Source: an uncultured Pseudomonadales bacterium (GTDB lineage Bacteria; Pseudomonadota; Gammaproteobacteria; Pseudomonadales; Balneatricaceae). Taken from it: a DNA stretch of 64,000 nt. Shown here one piece after another: positions 9,508-19,745 of the stretch. The stretch spans positions 742,501 to 806,500 of the forward strand of contig CALJVT010000002.1 of assembly GCA_937773555.1 (NCBI GenBank), read 5' to 3'. The position numbers and the translations under genes were made by a program. Under the pieces are notes generated by a model. That model saw nothing but the letters and a program-made list of their open reading frames with translations, did no database searches and was not told where the DNA came from. The stretch's first letter is position 1; every line of letters begins with the position of its first letter.

Positions 9508-10680
9508 TTAAGACAGATGCTTTAACTTATGCCCTAAGTGATAGGCCAGAGGTAGTGGCGTTATTGGGATATGTTGGGCTTGTCGTTGTGTTAATTGCCC
9601 CATTGCCCAGTCGATATGTTCGCTCACCATGGGAGTAGCTTTAGCGCGTTGGGATTGCAGTGCGTTTAACGTGGTTTTTGTAGCTGGGCCATTACCTAAG
9701 CCAATGGCTAAATTTCGTTGCCAGCCTTCAAAACCAGCTCGCCTAATAGGAGACCCTTCGGTGCGCTTAAGAAATTCTTCTTCAGTCCACATAAATAGCT
9801 CTGTTAATTTTGCTTGGTCTAAACCGTGGCGAGGTTTAAAGTCATCTTCCTTTGTAGCGCCAGGAGCACGGTTCCACGGGCAGGCTAGCTGGCAGTCGTC
9901 ACAGCCAAATACTTTATTACCCATTAGTGGCCGTAATTCAGGTGCAATGCTACCCTTGTGTTCGATCGTTAAGTAGGCAATACAGCGGTTTGCATCCAGT
10001 ACGTAAGGCTGTGGAAATGCTGATGTTGGGCAAACGGTAATGCAAGATTCGCAGCGACTGCAGTGGTCTTTTTGGTAAGGTTCATCTATGGGTAGTGGTA
10101 GATCAACAAAGATTTCACCAAGCACAAACCACGAGCCTTGTTTGCGGTTAATAATTAGAGTGTGTTTTCCTTGCCAGCCTAAGCCTGCTTTTTGGGCTAG
10201 GGGTTTTTCCAGCACGGGGGCGCTATCAACAAATACCCGGTGACCGAAGGGACCAATTAATGCTGCAATGGCTTTACTAAGTTGTGCTAGGCGTTTTCGT
10301 ACTAATTTGTGGTAATCCCTGCCTAGGGCATAACGGGCAATGTATGCCTGCTCACCATCTTCTAAGGTACTTAAGGTGGTTAATTTGGGGTCTAAATAAT
10401 CCATACGCAAACATATAATACGTTGGGTGCCCGGCACTAGCTCTTGTGCACGATAGCGTTTGCTGCCGTGTTTGCTCATGTAGTTCATGTCGGCTTGATA
10501 ACCAAGAGCTAGCCATTGCTCTAATTGCTCGCCTGCAACTTCGTTGTCAGTGTCAGTAATACCGCAATCAGCAAAACCAAACTGGCTGGCAAGTTGTTTG
10601 ATACTCATGGCTAGGTCTGCAAGTTGTTGCACCGTTAGCGACATGGGTTTGGTGGGTAAAGAAGCGTTTAATGTTGGCAT
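9508..10680 (-). CDS. queG: epoxyqueuosine reductase QueG
   Basis: Cobalamin-dependent last step of queuosine synthesis on tRNA: reduces epoxyqueuosine. Two ferredoxin-type clusters are seen: C207-x2-C210-x2-C213-x3-C217 with Pro, and C260-x2-C263-x3-C267-Pro. The DSAPV motif at 152-156 holds the catalytic Asp, and GLGWQGKHTL is conserved. The C-terminus carries HEAT-like helices. 390 aa from the ATG at 10680; Met13 is an alternative start that fits many homologs better. Divergent from tsaE. In E. coli the neighbour on that side is nnr, which is absent here. Confidence 0.95.
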   Translation of the reverse strand: MPTLNASLPTKPMSLTVQQLADLAMSIKQLASQFGFADCGITDTDNEVAGEQLEQWLALGYQADMNYMSKHGSKRYRAQELVPGTQRIICLRMDYLDPKLTTLSTLEDGEQAYIARYALGRDYHKLVRKRLAQLSKAIAALIGPFGHRVFVDSAPVLEKPLAQKAGLGWQGKHTLIINRKQGSWFVLGEIFVDLPLPIDEPYQKDHCSRCESCITVCPTSAFPQPYVLDANRCIAYLTIEHKGSIAPELRPLMGNKVFGCDDCQLACPWNRAPGATKEDDFKPRHGLDQAKLTELFMWTEEEFLKRTEGSPIRRAGFEGWQRNLAIGLGNGPATKTTLNALQSQRAKATPMVSEHIDWAMGQLTQRQAQHIPITPLPLAYHLGHKLKHLS

Positions 10681-10827
10681 AGCCCTTATTCTAACCTAGT
10701 CGAATAACACGAATCTCTAAAAATGAAATAAAACCAATAAAATACCTACTAGATAGGCGGTTTTTATTCTACTTTTAAGCTATATTGCACTTTGTCATTT
10801 TATCCATTGAGTCGGGTTATTGAGTCC

Positions 10828-11301
10828 ATGTTCCTAGAGTACCAACTACAAGCCCACGGTGAAGATGCAATGGTGGCTCTAGGCAGGAAGTTTGGACAGG
10901 CTCTAGGTGCTGTTGGGGAAGGTGCAACAATATTTTTAAAGGGTGATTTGGGTATGGGAAAAACCACCTTTACGCGCGGAGTTATGAGCTATTTTGGACA
11001 CCTAGGGGCAACTAAAAGCCCGACCTACACCCTAGTGGAACCCTATCAATTTGCACAACAAAAGCTAAACCACTTTGATTTATATCGCTTGGGAAACCCA
11101 GAAGAATTGGACTATCTAGGTATTCGGGATTACTTTGATGGGAAGGCTATTAATGTGATCGAATGGCCAGAGAAAGGCTTGGGTTATCTACCCCACGCTG
11201 ATGTGGTTGTTACAATTCATACCTTGGAGCGCGGTCGTAAACTCACCTTTTTGGCCAAAACTAGTAGGGCTGAGGCTATTTTGCAAGGTATGCAACAATG
11301 A
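10828..11301 (+). CDS. tsaE: tRNA threonylcarbamoyladenosine biosynthesis ATPase TsaE
   Basis: Partner of TsaB/TsaD/TsaC in making t6A37 on ANN-decoding tRNAs. The P-loop is GDLGMGKTT at residues 39-47; KSPTYTLVEPY and HFDLYRLGNPEEL are family hallmarks. The ATG at 10828 gives 157 aa, the normal length; an upstream TTG at 10792 would add 12 poorly conserved residues. It starts the plus-strand tsaE-amiB-mutL-miaA-hfq-hflX-hflKC series, and its stop overlaps the amiB start (ATGA). Confidence 0.94.
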   Translation: MFLEYQLQAHGEDAMVALGRKFGQALGAVGEGATIFLKGDLGMGKTTFTRGVMSYFGHLGATKSPTYTLVEPYQFAQQKLNHFDLYRLGNPEELDYLGIRDYFDGKAINVIEWPEKGLGYLPHADVVVTIHTLERGRKLTFLAKTSRAEAILQGMQQ

Positions 11302-12668
11302 GACTGTTGCTGCTGCTTTTCTTGGTCTGTTTGTCATCGTTTACTTATGCTGCAAAAATAGAAAATATACGTATCTGGCCAGCACCAGATAATACCCGAT
11401 TAGTACTGGATACCTCTGCAGCTGTAACTTTTGACGAAATCACCTTAACCAACCCACACCGTCTTGTCATTGATATTGATCGCAGCTTTTTGTCTACCTC
11501 TTTGGCCAAGTTAGACTTTACTAACAGCCCTATACGTAGCATTCGCTCTAGCCAGCGCAGTGATAATAAATTGCGATTAGTGTTGGATTTAGCTTACAAA
11601 ACCAGCCACAAAATTTTCACACTGCCGCCTAATGCAAGTTATGGTGATCGTTTAGTTGTGGATTTGTCTAACTATAAACAAACGCCACCAACACCAATAA
11701 AAGGTGCAGTAATAAAACCGTCTCAACCTCAAACCACGACCCTAAGTAGCCTGGCGCTGTTGGACAGCCAAAGGGATGTTTTGATTGCTATTGATGCGGG
11801 TCATGGTGGAGAAGACCCCGGTGCTTTGGGTCCCAGATTTGGTGGTAAAAGATTACGAGAAAAGCATGTGGTTTTAGGCATTGCTAAAGAACTACAATTG
11901 TTGATCAAAAATGAGCCAGGCTTTGAACCTCTGCTGACACGCAGTGGTGATTACTATATAAGCTTAAGGGGACGAACTAAAAAAGCTCGTAAAGCCAATG
12001 CAGACTTATTTATTTCTATACACGCAGATGCCTTTAAAAACAGTAAAGCTAGGGGTGCGTCTGTATGGATATTGTCTTCTCGTGGTGCGTCTAGCGAAAT
12101 GGGACGATTACTAGCGCAAAAACAAAACGACGCTGACTTAATTGGTGGTATTGGCGGTATCAGCTTAGAAGATAAAGAAGACGATGTGGCGATGACCTTG
12201 CTGGATATGTCTATGAACTATAGTCAAACAACTGGTCAGCGTGTGGCTCAAGAGGTTCTTAGAAATATCGGAAAAATTGCTAAGCTTCATAAAGGACACG
12301 TTGAAAGGGCAGGTTTTGTGGTGCTAAAGTCACCCGACGTGCCGTCTATCCTGGTAGAAACTGGGTTTATTTCTAACCCCGGTGAGGCAGCAAAATTACG
12401 CACTAAGCAATATCAAAAAAAAATGGCTAACGCTATTTTTAAAGGTTTAAAAAGTTATTTTTATAGCTACCCTGTAGCTAATACGTACATCGCCTCTGTT
12501 GTAGAAGCTAAACGTAAACTTCGTTCCTACAAAGTAGTGTCTGGAGATACGTTATCGGGCATTGCCCAGCGGTTTAGTACCAGTGTAAAGCGCTTACAGA
12601 CGGCTAACAAAATGACGAGTAAATCTGTATTATTAGTTGGTAAAACACTTATTATTCCAGCAAGTTAA
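11298..12668 (+). CDS. amiB: N-acetylmuramoyl-L-alanine amidase AmiB-type
   Basis: Periplasmic zinc amidase that cuts peptide stems from glycan during septum splitting. Residues 1-18 are a Sec signal (hydrophobic core, cleavage likely after TYA). An AMIN septal-targeting domain follows (about 20-130), then Amidase_3 from about 160 with the zinc ligand motif [11 protein letters not shown] (His169) and SIHADAF. The end is VETGFISN. A LysM domain closes the protein (about 411-455; [16 protein letters not shown]). 456 aa. The ATGA overlap with tsaE suggests coupled translation. Confidence 0.95.
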   Translation: MRLLLLLFLVCLSSFTYAAKIENIRIWPAPDNTRLVLDTSAAVTFDEITLTNPHRLVIDIDRSFLSTSLAKLDFTNSPIRSIRSSQRSDNKLRLVLDLAYKTSHKIFTLPPNASYGDRLVVDLSNYKQTPPTPIKGAVIKPSQPQTTTLSSLALLDSQRDVLIAIDAGHGGEDPGALGPRFGGKRLREKHVVLGIAKELQLLIKNEPGFEPLLTRSGDYYISLRGRTKKARKANADLFISIHADAFKNSKARGASVWILSSRGASSEMGRLLAQKQNDADLIGGIGGISLEDKEDDVAMTLLDMSMNYSQTTGQRVAQEVLRNIGKIAKLHKGHVERAGFVVLKSPDVPSILVETGFISNPGEAAKLRTKQYQKKMANAIFKGLKSYFYSYPVANTYIASVVEAKRKLRSYKVVSGDTLSGIAQRFSTSVKRLQTANKMTSKSVLLVGKTLIIPAS

Positions 12669-12700
12669 ATGACTTGTCTATTATTGATTGTGAGCCTTTA

Positions 12701-14575
12701 ATGACTTCAAAAATCCATCAACTCACGCCACGCTTGGCTAACCAAATTGCAGCGGGCGAAGTGGTAGAGCGCCCTGCATCGGTGATCAAAGAATTGCTGG
12801 AGAACTGCCTTGATGCTCAAGCCACCAAAGTTGAAGTGGACGTAGAACAAGGTGGTGTAAAGCTAATGCGTGTGCGTGACAATGGCACTGGCATTGGTGA
12901 GCAAGACTTGGCATTAGCGTTAAGCCGCCATGCCACCAGTAAAATTGCCAGCTTAGAAGATCTAGAATCGGTCCAAAGCTTGGGTTTTCGTGGAGAGGCC
13001 CTGGCGAGTGTGAGCTCTGTATCACGTTTAACGCTCACATCAAATACACAGGGCCAGGAGAGCGCCTGGCAAGTTATAACCCAAGGCCGCGATATGGAAG
13101 CTCAATTACAACCTGCTGCCCACCCGATTGGCACCAGCGTTGAAGTGAGAGATTTGTTTTTTAATACACCTGCTAGGCGTAAGTTTTTACGCACCGAAAA
13201 GACAGAATTTGGCCACTTAGAAGAAGTAATAAAGCGGCTAGCGTTAAGCCGATTTGATGTGGCTTTTAGCCTCAAGCATAACCAGAAAGTGATTCACAAT
13301 CTGCGCCCAGCAGATACTCAAACCGCTCAAGAAAAGCGTGTGGCTAGTGTATGTGGCCCAGCTTTTATGCAACAAGCCCTGCATATAGAAATGGAGGCGC
13401 CAGGTTTAAGGTTGTGGGGATGGGTTGGCCTGCCGACATTTTCTCGTAGTCAAATGGATCTGCAATATTTTTTTGTTAATGGCCGCGTGGTGAAAGATAA
13501 GTTGGTAGGCCATGCTGTGCGCCAAGCTTATCGCGATGTTTTGTACCACGGACGCCATCCAGCTTTTGTGTTGTATTTAGAGTTAGATCCTTCAAATGTG
13601 GACGTAAACGTGCACCCCACTAAAAACGAAGTGCGGTTTCGCGACGGTCGACTAGTGCATGATTTTATCTTTCGCAGCTTACACAAAACCTTGGCTCAAG
13701 TGCGCCCAGAAACACCTACAGGTGGGGGTATTGAACAGCTTGGTGTAATGCAGGATCAGTTTCAGGTGCAGCCTCAAGGGCTTGAGGCAGGTGTTTTTTC
13801 AGGCCAGACACAGGTGGACTTAGGTCAGGTTGCAGGTAATCCTACTTCATCAAGCACGCAGCAAATGCCTTGGCTTGGCGGGTCCTTAGGCCAGTCCTCA
13901 CCTTTTCAAATGCAAGAACAAGCCAAAGTGTATGGCCACTTGCACGGTGATTCAGCGCCATTAATGGGTTCCACATTAGAGGCTGGTCAGGTCCCACCGC
14001 TGGGTTACGCAGTGGCACAACTTCATGGCATTTATATTATCTCTGAAAATGCTAAAGGCCTAGTGCTTGTAGATATGCATGCAGCCCATGAGCGCATTGT
14101 GTACGAAAAAATGAAAACATCATGGGCAGAACAGGGCATTAAGGCCCAACCTTTGTTGGTGCCTATCGCTATGGCGGTGAGTTCCCGTGAAGCAGATCAA
14201 GTTGAGGTAGAGAAAGAGTTGTTTAATGAGTTAGGCTTCGTGATTGATAGGTCTGGTACAGAAAGTTTGGTGGTAAGACAAGTGCCTAGTTTGTTGCAAC
14301 ACGCCAACGTTGAGCAATTAGTTCGCGATGTATTGGCAGATGTAGTTACCTATGGCAGCAGTGATCGCATTAGAGCGGCCCATAACGAGTTGCTAGGCAC
14401 CATGGCTTGCCACGGTGCGGTGCGAGCTAACCGACGGTTAAACCATGTGGAAATGAACGCACTATTGCGAGATATGGAAATTACTGAGCGTAGTGGACAG
14501 TGTAATCATGGGCGTCCAACATGGACTCAGCTGAGTTTATCTGAGCTAGATAAGCTATTTATGCGAGGGCAATAG
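12701..14575 (+). CDS. mutL: DNA mismatch repair protein MutL
   Basis: GHKL ATPase linking MutS to downstream repair. N-terminal motifs: [17 protein letters not shown] and SLGFRGEAL, then the variable Gln-rich linker (about 345-435). The C-terminal domain has [12 protein letters not shown], which fits the metal-binding DQHA-x2-E-x4-E nicking motif with Gln changed to Met, and QCNHGRPTW near the end. The ATG at 12701 begins the conserved [19 protein letters not shown]; the longer frame from TTG 12674 would overrun the amiB stop region and is unlikely. 624 aa. Confidence 0.96.
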   Translation: MTSKIHQLTPRLANQIAAGEVVERPASVIKELLENCLDAQATKVEVDVEQGGVKLMRVRDNGTGIGEQDLALALSRHATSKIASLEDLESVQSLGFRGEALASVSSVSRLTLTSNTQGQESAWQVITQGRDMEAQLQPAAHPIGTSVEVRDLFFNTPARRKFLRTEKTEFGHLEEVIKRLALSRFDVAFSLKHNQKVIHNLRPADTQTAQEKRVASVCGPAFMQQALHIEMEAPGLRLWGWVGLPTFSRSQMDLQYFFVNGRVVKDKLVGHAVRQAYRDVLYHGRHPAFVLYLELDPSNVDVNVHPTKNEVRFRDGRLVHDFIFRSLHKTLAQVRPETPTGGGIEQLGVMQDQFQVQPQGLEAGVFSGQTQVDLGQVAGNPTSSSTQQMPWLGGSLGQSSPFQMQEQAKVYGHLHGDSAPLMGSTLEAGQVPPLGYAVAQLHGIYIISENAKGLVLVDMHAAHERIVYEKMKTSWAEQGIKAQPLLVPIAMAVSSREADQVEVEKELFNELGFVIDRSGTESLVVRQVPSLLQHANVEQLVRDVLADVVTYGSSDRIRAAHNELLGTMACHGAVRANRRLNHVEMNALLRDMEITERSGQCNHGRPTWTQLSLSELDKLFMRGQ

Positions 14576-14578
14576 TAG

Positions 14579-15535
14579 GTGCCTTCTATCCAGTTACCAG
14601 CAGTTCAATTACCCCCAGCTATTTTTCTTATGGGCCCAACTGCCGCAGGTAAAACTGATTTAGCGGTAGAGCTCGTTCAGCAGCGTGCTTGTGAAATTAT
14701 TTCTGTCGACTCGGCACAAATTTACCAAGACATGAATATTGGTAGCGCCAAACCAGACGCTCAGACTTTAATAGCGGCGCCGCATCATTTGATCAATATC
14801 TGTGACCCTCTCGAAGCGTATTCAGCGGCTAGGTTTCGCATGGATGCTCTAGCGCTAATGGCAGAAATTACTGCTCGGGGAAAGGTTCCCCTGCTAGTGG
14901 GTGGCACCATGATGTACTATAAAGCCCTTGTGGATGGTTTAGCACTGTTGCCTGTATCAGACCCTGAGATGCGTGGGCAGCTAGAGCAACAGATACATGA
15001 CCAAGGGCTAGCAGCGATGCACGTCCGCTTGTGTAAAATAGATCCCATAGCTGGGGCACGTATTAACGCTGCTGATTCACAGCGAATAACGAGGGCCATG
15101 GAAGTGTTCTTGCTTAGTGGAGAAACCTTAACCGATCATTGGTCCAGACAAGAGCAGCAACGGTTACCCTATGAGGTTACTTCGCTTGGTGTATGGCCAC
15201 CTGACAGAGCCGTATTACACCAGCGCATAGAGCAGCGTTTCGAGTTAATGCTGCAGCAAGGGTTTAGGCATGAAGTTGAATCCTTAATGGCTCGTGGAGA
15301 CTTACATTTAGACCTGCCATCCATGCGTTGTGTTGGCTATCGTCAAATGTGGCAGCACTTAACGGGTGAGTATGATGATGCTACAATGCAGTTCAAAGGC
15401 ATCGTAGCAACTAGGCAACTGGCTAAAAGACAGTTAACTTGGCTGCGAAGTTGGCCAGAATTACAGATGTTTGACAGTTTAGATACAAAATTAACATTTA
15501 AAGTTTTGCAATTATTCGATAAGATAAGTAATTAG
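14579..15535 (+). CDS. miaA: tRNA dimethylallyltransferase
   Basis: Transfers the dimethylallyl group to A37 of UNN-decoding tRNAs. The P-loop is GPTAAGKT at 19-26; ISVDSAQIYQDMNIGSAKP and LVGGTMMYYKAL are signature segments, and RCVGYRQMW lies near the C-terminus. The start is a GTG at 14579, 3 bases after the mutL stop, with no usable upstream ATG. 318 aa. Its products influence RpoS and Hfq translation in E. coli; whether this holds here is not visible. Confidence 0.96.
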   Translation: MPSIQLPAVQLPPAIFLMGPTAAGKTDLAVELVQQRACEIISVDSAQIYQDMNIGSAKPDAQTLIAAPHHLINICDPLEAYSAARFRMDALALMAEITARGKVPLLVGGTMMYYKALVDGLALLPVSDPEMRGQLEQQIHDQGLAAMHVRLCKIDPIAGARINAADSQRITRAMEVFLLSGETLTDHWSRQEQQRLPYEVTSLGVWPPDRAVLHQRIEQRFELMLQQGFRHEVESLMARGDLHLDLPSMRCVGYRQMWQHLTGEYDDATMQFKGIVATRQLAKRQLTWLRSWPELQMFDSLDTKLTFKVLQLFDKISN

Positions 15536-15635
15536 CGTAAAGGCAGCGTAAAACGGCTTGCATCTGTTAGCGCATTTACGCATCATTAACTACTAACTTT
15601 AAAATGAGGTTAGGTTAATGACACAAGGAGCTATC

Positions 15636-15869
15636 ATGTCAAAAGGGCAAACCCTACAAGACCCTTATTTAAACGTACTGCGCAAGGAGCGAGTACCTGT
15701 TTCTATATTCTTGGTAAACGGTATTAAATTACAGGGTCAAATTGAGTCTTTTGACCAGTTTGTAATCTTGTTAAAAAACACTGTTTCTCAAATGGTGTAC
15801 AAGCATGCTATATCAACTGTGGTACCATCACGCCCTGTCAAAATGCCAGCCGAAGACGAGCTGGACTAA
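15636..15869 (+). CDS. hfq: RNA-binding chaperone Hfq
   Basis: Hexameric Sm-like protein pairing small RNAs with mRNAs. The Sm1 segment ([21 protein letters not shown]) and Sm2 ([10 protein letters not shown]) are intact. 77 aa with a very short C-terminal tail, unlike the long E. coli tail. AAGGAG at 15625-15630 fixes the ATG at 15636 rather than the ATG at 15618. It lies in the usual miaA-hfq-hflX order and is followed by a hairpin. Confidence 0.97.
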   Translation: MSKGQTLQDPYLNVLRKERVPVSIFLVNGIKLQGQIESFDQFVILLKNTVSQMVYKHAISTVVPSRPVKMPAEDELD

Positions 15870-15894
15870 CTTTATTGACTTTGTGAAACCCCAA

Positions 15895-15914
15895 CGAGCA
15901 CCTCATGGTGCTCG
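15895..15914 (+). terminator. hairpin after hfq
   Basis: A perfect 8-bp stem (CGAGCACC / GGTGCTCG) with a TCAT loop lies 25 bases after the hfq stop. Only a short T-stretch follows, so it may partly terminate transcription or protect the hfq mRNA 3' end while letting some read-through reach hflX. Confidence 0.6.
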
Positions 15915-15934
15915 CTTTGATTTAGGTTATTGTT

Positions 15935-17245
15935 TTGTTTTTTGAACGTCATCAATCAGGCGAACGTGCGATCCTTGTCCATCTACAAATGGGCCAAGAA
16001 GGAGAGCGCGAAGATGCCAACGAATTAAAAGAGCTGGTTTATTCAGCTGGTGCGGATCCCCTAGAAACAATAGGTGGGTCACGCGCAACCCCTCACCCAA
16101 AAACCTATGTTGGTTCTGGCAAAGTAGAAGAGATTAAGCTAGCTGTGGAACAACACGGCGCTGAAATTGTCATCTTCAACCATGCTCTGACCCCCGGCCA
16201 AGAACGAAACTTAGAACTTGAACTGCAGTGCAGAGTTTTAGATCGTACTGGTTTGATTCTGGATATTTTTGCTCAACGCGCGCGTACCCATGAGGGTAAG
16301 CTCCAAGTTGAGCTTGCTCAGCTAGAGCATATGTCTACTCGATTGGTTCGAGGCTGGACCCACCTCGAGCGTCAAAAAGGGGGTATTGGTTTAAGAGGCC
16401 CAGGTGAAACTCAGTTAGAAACGGACCGTCGCCTACTGCGCGTGCGTATTAATACCATATTGAAACGCTTGGGTAAGGTGCGTAAGCAACGTGAGCAGGG
16501 GCGCCGTGCACGGCGCCGTGCAGAAGTGCCTACTATTTCTTTGGTGGGGTATACTAACGCGGGCAAGTCTAGTTTGTTTAATCGGATTACCATTGCAGAT
16601 GTTTACGCCGCAGACCAACTGTTCGCAACCTTAGATCCAACTTTTAGGCGTCTTGAAATTAAAGATGTTGGCCCCACTATATTGGTAGACACGGTAGGGT
16701 TTATTCGTCACTTGCCTCATAAGCTGGTTGATGCGTTTCGGGCTACGCTGCAAGAAACAGCTGAAGCCACGTTATTGCTCCACTTAATTGATGCGAATGA
16801 TGAAAAACGTGACGATAACATAAAAGAAGTTGAGTCGGTGCTCGCAGAGATTGGTGCTGATGATTTACCCCACTTGCTGGTGTACAACAAGATTGATATG
16901 TTAGAAGATTGCCCTGCACGTATCGACCGTGATGGTTATGGCGTACCCAGAAGGGTTTGGTTAAGTGCGCTAACAGGTGAGGGTGCAGACCTTTTGGTGC
17001 AAGCTATCAGCGAGCGCTTGGGTGGTGAGATTTTTGCTCAACAAATTGTGCTGGAGCCTCAGTATGGTAACCTTAGGGCTCAACTTTATGCCCTTGACGC
17101 CGTAGAAAAAGAAGACATCAACGACCAAGGTCATATGGTGTTGGACGTACGCTTACAAAAGCGAGATTTTTTACAAGTATTGAGTCGTGTAGGAATGGAT
17201 GCAACGCCTTTTGTAGGTAAGCCAGCCAACCCGTGGGACTCGTAA
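15935..17245 (+). CDS. hflX: ribosome-splitting GTPase HflX
   Basis: Rescues stalled or stressed ribosomes by splitting subunits. The N-terminal HflX domain (HALTPGQERNLE) precedes a coiled region rich in Arg/Lys (about 170-195) and the G domain: G1 GYTNAGKSS at 205-213, G3 DTVGF, G4 NKID. The start is a TTG at 15935, where the conserved FFERHxxGERAILVHL begins; the first ATG would delete this segment. 436 aa. Followed by hflK after 33 bases with an AGGAGAAG ribosome site. Confidence 0.94.
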   Translation: MFFERHQSGERAILVHLQMGQEGEREDANELKELVYSAGADPLETIGGSRATPHPKTYVGSGKVEEIKLAVEQHGAEIVIFNHALTPGQERNLELELQCRVLDRTGLILDIFAQRARTHEGKLQVELAQLEHMSTRLVRGWTHLERQKGGIGLRGPGETQLETDRRLLRVRINTILKRLGKVRKQREQGRRARRRAEVPTISLVGYTNAGKSSLFNRITIADVYAADQLFATLDPTFRRLEIKDVGPTILVDTVGFIRHLPHKLVDAFRATLQETAEATLLLHLIDANDEKRDDNIKEVESVLAEIGADDLPHLLVYNKIDMLEDCPARIDRDGYGVPRRVWLSALTGEGADLLVQAISERLGGEIFAQQIVLEPQYGNLRAQLYALDAVEKEDINDQGHMVLDVRLQKRDFLQVLSRVGMDATPFVGKPANPWDS

Positions 17246-17278
17246 CTATTTAATAATTGCAATAATCAGGAGAAGTTT

Positions 17279-18457
17279 ATGGCCTGGAATGAACCGGGTA
17301 ATAACGGTAAAGACCAAGATCCATGGGGTGGCAATCGTCGCCCAAACGGACAAGATCAGGGGCCACCTGATCTAGATGAGGCGTTAGGTAAGCTGGTTGA
17401 GAAATTCAGTGGCTTGTTTGGCGGATCTGGCAACAAAGATAACTCTGGTTCAGGGGGTGGTAATACCCCAGCTCCTACCGGTAAAATTATTGGTTTTGGT
17501 GCCGCAATCGTTCTAGTGTTGTGGGCTGGTATGGGCCTCTACACTGTCGACCAGCAGGAGCGTGCAGTGGTTTTGCGGCTTGGTAAGTTTAGTGAAACCG
17601 TGCAGCCTGGTTTGCATTGGAACCCGCCGTTATTTGACAACGTGACCAAGGTTAATGTGACTGCGGTTCGTAACGTTGACCACCGAGCTTTAATGCTGAC
17701 AGAAGATGAAAACATTGTTGAAGTTGGCTTATCAGTTCAATATATTGTGTCTAGTCCTAAAGATTTCTTGTTAGAAGTTAGGAATCCAGAGAATAGCTTA
17801 TTACAGGCTACACAAAGCGCTTTGCGCCATGTGGTAGGCGGTTCGGAAATGCACTCTGTACTTACTGAAGGCCGTGCGCTTTTGGCGTTAGACATTGAAA
17901 GCCGATTACAAGCTTTGTTGGATGACTACAAAACTGGCTTAGAGGTGATTAAGGTCAACATAGAAAACACGGCTGCACCATCACAAGTGCAAGATGCGTT
18001 TGATGACGTGATCAAGGCTCGTGAAGATGAACAGCGAGTTAAGAACGAAGCCCAAGCCTATGCTAATGGTATCGTGCCAGAATCTCGTGGTCGCGCCCAG
18101 CGTGTAAGCGAAGAAGCCCAAGCTTATCGTGCACAGGTAGTAGCGCGTGCTGAAGGTGAGGCGACTCGTTTTACTAAGTTGTTGACGGAATACCAAAAGG
18201 CTCCAGAAGTGACTCGGGAGCGTCTTTATATCGTTGCCATGGAAGATGTACTTTCCAATGCTTCTAAGGTAATGGTAGACGTCGAAGGTGGTAACAACAT
18301 GATGGTGTTACCTTTAGATCAAATCATGCAGAATCAGTCTTTGCGTGCTGCAACGGGTACCGGTGGTAAAATGTCTTCCAGTATGGTTGACGAAATCACT
18401 AACCGGGTCATCCAGCAGCTAACTCAAGGTGGTTCAGCTTCAAGGGAGTCTCGTTAA
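17279..18457 (+). CDS. hflK: FtsH protease modulator HflK
   Basis: SPFH/band-7 protein forming a large inner-membrane cage with HflC around FtsH. A Gly/Asn/Pro-rich cytoplasmic N-terminus (1-60) precedes one membrane segment (about 62-82) and the periplasmic SPFH domain beginning at VDQQERAVVLRLGKF. A long charged helix follows (about 245-330). 392 aa. Directly upstream of hflC, with one base between stop and start. Confidence 0.96.
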   Translation: MAWNEPGNNGKDQDPWGGNRRPNGQDQGPPDLDEALGKLVEKFSGLFGGSGNKDNSGSGGGNTPAPTGKIIGFGAAIVLVLWAGMGLYTVDQQERAVVLRLGKFSETVQPGLHWNPPLFDNVTKVNVTAVRNVDHRALMLTEDENIVEVGLSVQYIVSSPKDFLLEVRNPENSLLQATQSALRHVVGGSEMHSVLTEGRALLALDIESRLQALLDDYKTGLEVIKVNIENTAAPSQVQDAFDDVIKAREDEQRVKNEAQAYANGIVPESRGRAQRVSEEAQAYRAQVVARAEGEATRFTKLLTEYQKAPEVTRERLYIVAMEDVLSNASKVMVDVEGGNNMMVLPLDQIMQNQSLRAATGTGGKMSSSMVDEITNRVIQQLTQGGSASRESR

Positions 18458-18458
18458 T

Positions 18459-19331
18459 ATGGCTACTCGTACTTTAGTGACCTTAATTGGCCTATTTGTG
18501 GCGCTCCTAGTTGCCTCTTCATCTTTGTTTGTAGTGAAGGAAACAGAGCGAGCAATTATGCTTCAGTTTGGTGAGGTGGTGCAGTTTGATATCCAGCCTG
18601 GCCTGCATGCAAAAGTTCCGTTTGTGAACACCGTGCGTGTTTTTGATGCTCGGGTGCTTACTTTGGATGCTCGTCCTCAGCGCTACCTGACCCTAGAAAA
18701 GAAAGCATTGATTGTAGATTCATTTGTAAAATGGCGTATCTTCAATGTAGCTGACTTTTATACCGCGACTTCGGGTGATGAGTTCACTGCAGCGAAGCTA
18801 TTAGCCTCTCGGGTAGACACTGGTTTACGTAACCAGTTTGGTGAGCGCACCTTAACCGAAGTTGTTTCTGGGGAGCGTGATGACCTTATGTCTGAGTTGC
18901 TTATTGAGCTTAACCAAGTGGTTAAGTCTGATATGGGCATCGAAGTAGTGGACGTGCGTGTGAAGCGTATTGATCTGCCTCAAGAAGTAAGTGAGTCGGT
19001 GTATGGACGTATGCGCACAGAGCGTGAACGTGAAGCCCGCGAGCTGCGCTCCAAGGGTAAGGAGCTCGCTGAAGGTATTCGTGCTGACGCGGACCGTCAA
19101 GAGACCATCATTGAGGCTAACGCCTACCGTGATTCTGAACTTGTGCGTGGTGATGGTGATGCCGTTGCAGCTGCAACCTATGCTGAGGCGTTCAATAAAG
19201 ACCCAGAATTCTATAGTTTTTACCGTAGCTTAGATGCCTACCGTAAAACCTTTGGAGCTGGTGGCGACGTGATGCTTATTGAGCCTGATAGTGAGTTCTT
19301 TAAGTACATGAATCAGTCTACTTTGAAGTAA
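18459..19331 (+). CDS. hflC: FtsH protease modulator HflC
   Basis: Partner of HflK in the SPFH membrane cage. One N-terminal membrane segment (about 5-25), then the band-7 domain (VVKETERAIMLQFGEV) and a charged helix ending in the conserved EFYSFYRSLDAYRKTF segment. The ATG at 18459 is preceded by AGGGAG at 18443-18448; the longer in-frame opening at 18429 overlaps hflK and is unlikely. 290 aa. Confidence 0.95.
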   Translation: MATRTLVTLIGLFVALLVASSSLFVVKETERAIMLQFGEVVQFDIQPGLHAKVPFVNTVRVFDARVLTLDARPQRYLTLEKKALIVDSFVKWRIFNVADFYTATSGDEFTAAKLLASRVDTGLRNQFGERTLTEVVSGERDDLMSELLIELNQVVKSDMGIEVVDVRVKRIDLPQEVSESVYGRMRTEREREARELRSKGKELAEGIRADADRQETIIEANAYRDSELVRGDGDAVAAATYAEAFNKDPEFYSFYRSLDAYRKTFGAGGDVMLIEPDSEFFKYMNQSTLK

Positions 19332-19360
19332 GCCTTTGGCCTGCCTTAAGTAAGACAACA

Positions 19361-19384
19361 AAAGGGCCCTTTAGGGCCCTTTTT
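19361..19384 (+). terminator. rho-independent terminator after hflC
   Basis: A 9-bp stem (AAAGGGCCC / GGGCCCTTT) with a four-base loop is followed by a run of T residues. It closes the tsaE-hflC transcription unit 29 bases after the hflC stop. Confidence 0.9.
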
Positions 19385-19460
19385 AGTGGCGGCCTTTTAA
19401 GCGCTAGAGGTGGTCATTTGTGCCCAAAAGAAGTACAATTGAGTAACCGAGAAGTAGGGT

Positions 19461-19491
19461 CCGAGACGGGCTGTATGATGCTCGGTTTTTT
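19461..19491 (+). terminator. second hairpin with T-run before the DUF2065 gene
   Basis: CCGAG (19461-19465) pairs with CTCGG (19481-19485), followed directly by seven T residues. It could be a backup terminator or an attenuator upstream of the DUF2065-hisZ-purA unit. The stem is short, so confidence is limited. Confidence 0.4.
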
Positions 19492-19517
19492 TGTGTTTGA
19501 AGCATTAGTAAAAAATC

Positions 19518-19712
19518 ATGAATGAATTGACCCAACACCTACTGGTGGCTTTTTGCTTGATGCTGATATTGGAAGGTATTTTGCCCTTCTTATACCCACA
19601 AAGGTGGCGTAAATTAGTGGTTCAATTAGCCCAGATAAATGACCGCCATATGCGCTTTTTAGGCTTAGCAAGCATGCTCTTGGGGCTTGTTATTTTACTT
19701 TTAGTAAATTGA
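19518..19712 (+). CDS. DUF2065 (YjeT-like) small membrane protein
   Basis: 64 aa with two hydrophobic segments (about 5-25 and 47-63) separated by a basic loop (PQRWRKLVVQLAQ). This pattern, and the position between hflC and purA, are those of E. coli yjeT. The function is unknown. It precedes hisZ by 33 bases and may be co-transcribed with it. Confidence 0.88.
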   Translation: MNELTQHLLVAFCLMLILEGILPFLYPQRWRKLVVQLAQINDRHMRFLGLASMLLGLVILLLVN

Positions 19713-19745
19713 TTTAAATAAGTTTTTTGGGAAACAGGAACTCAC

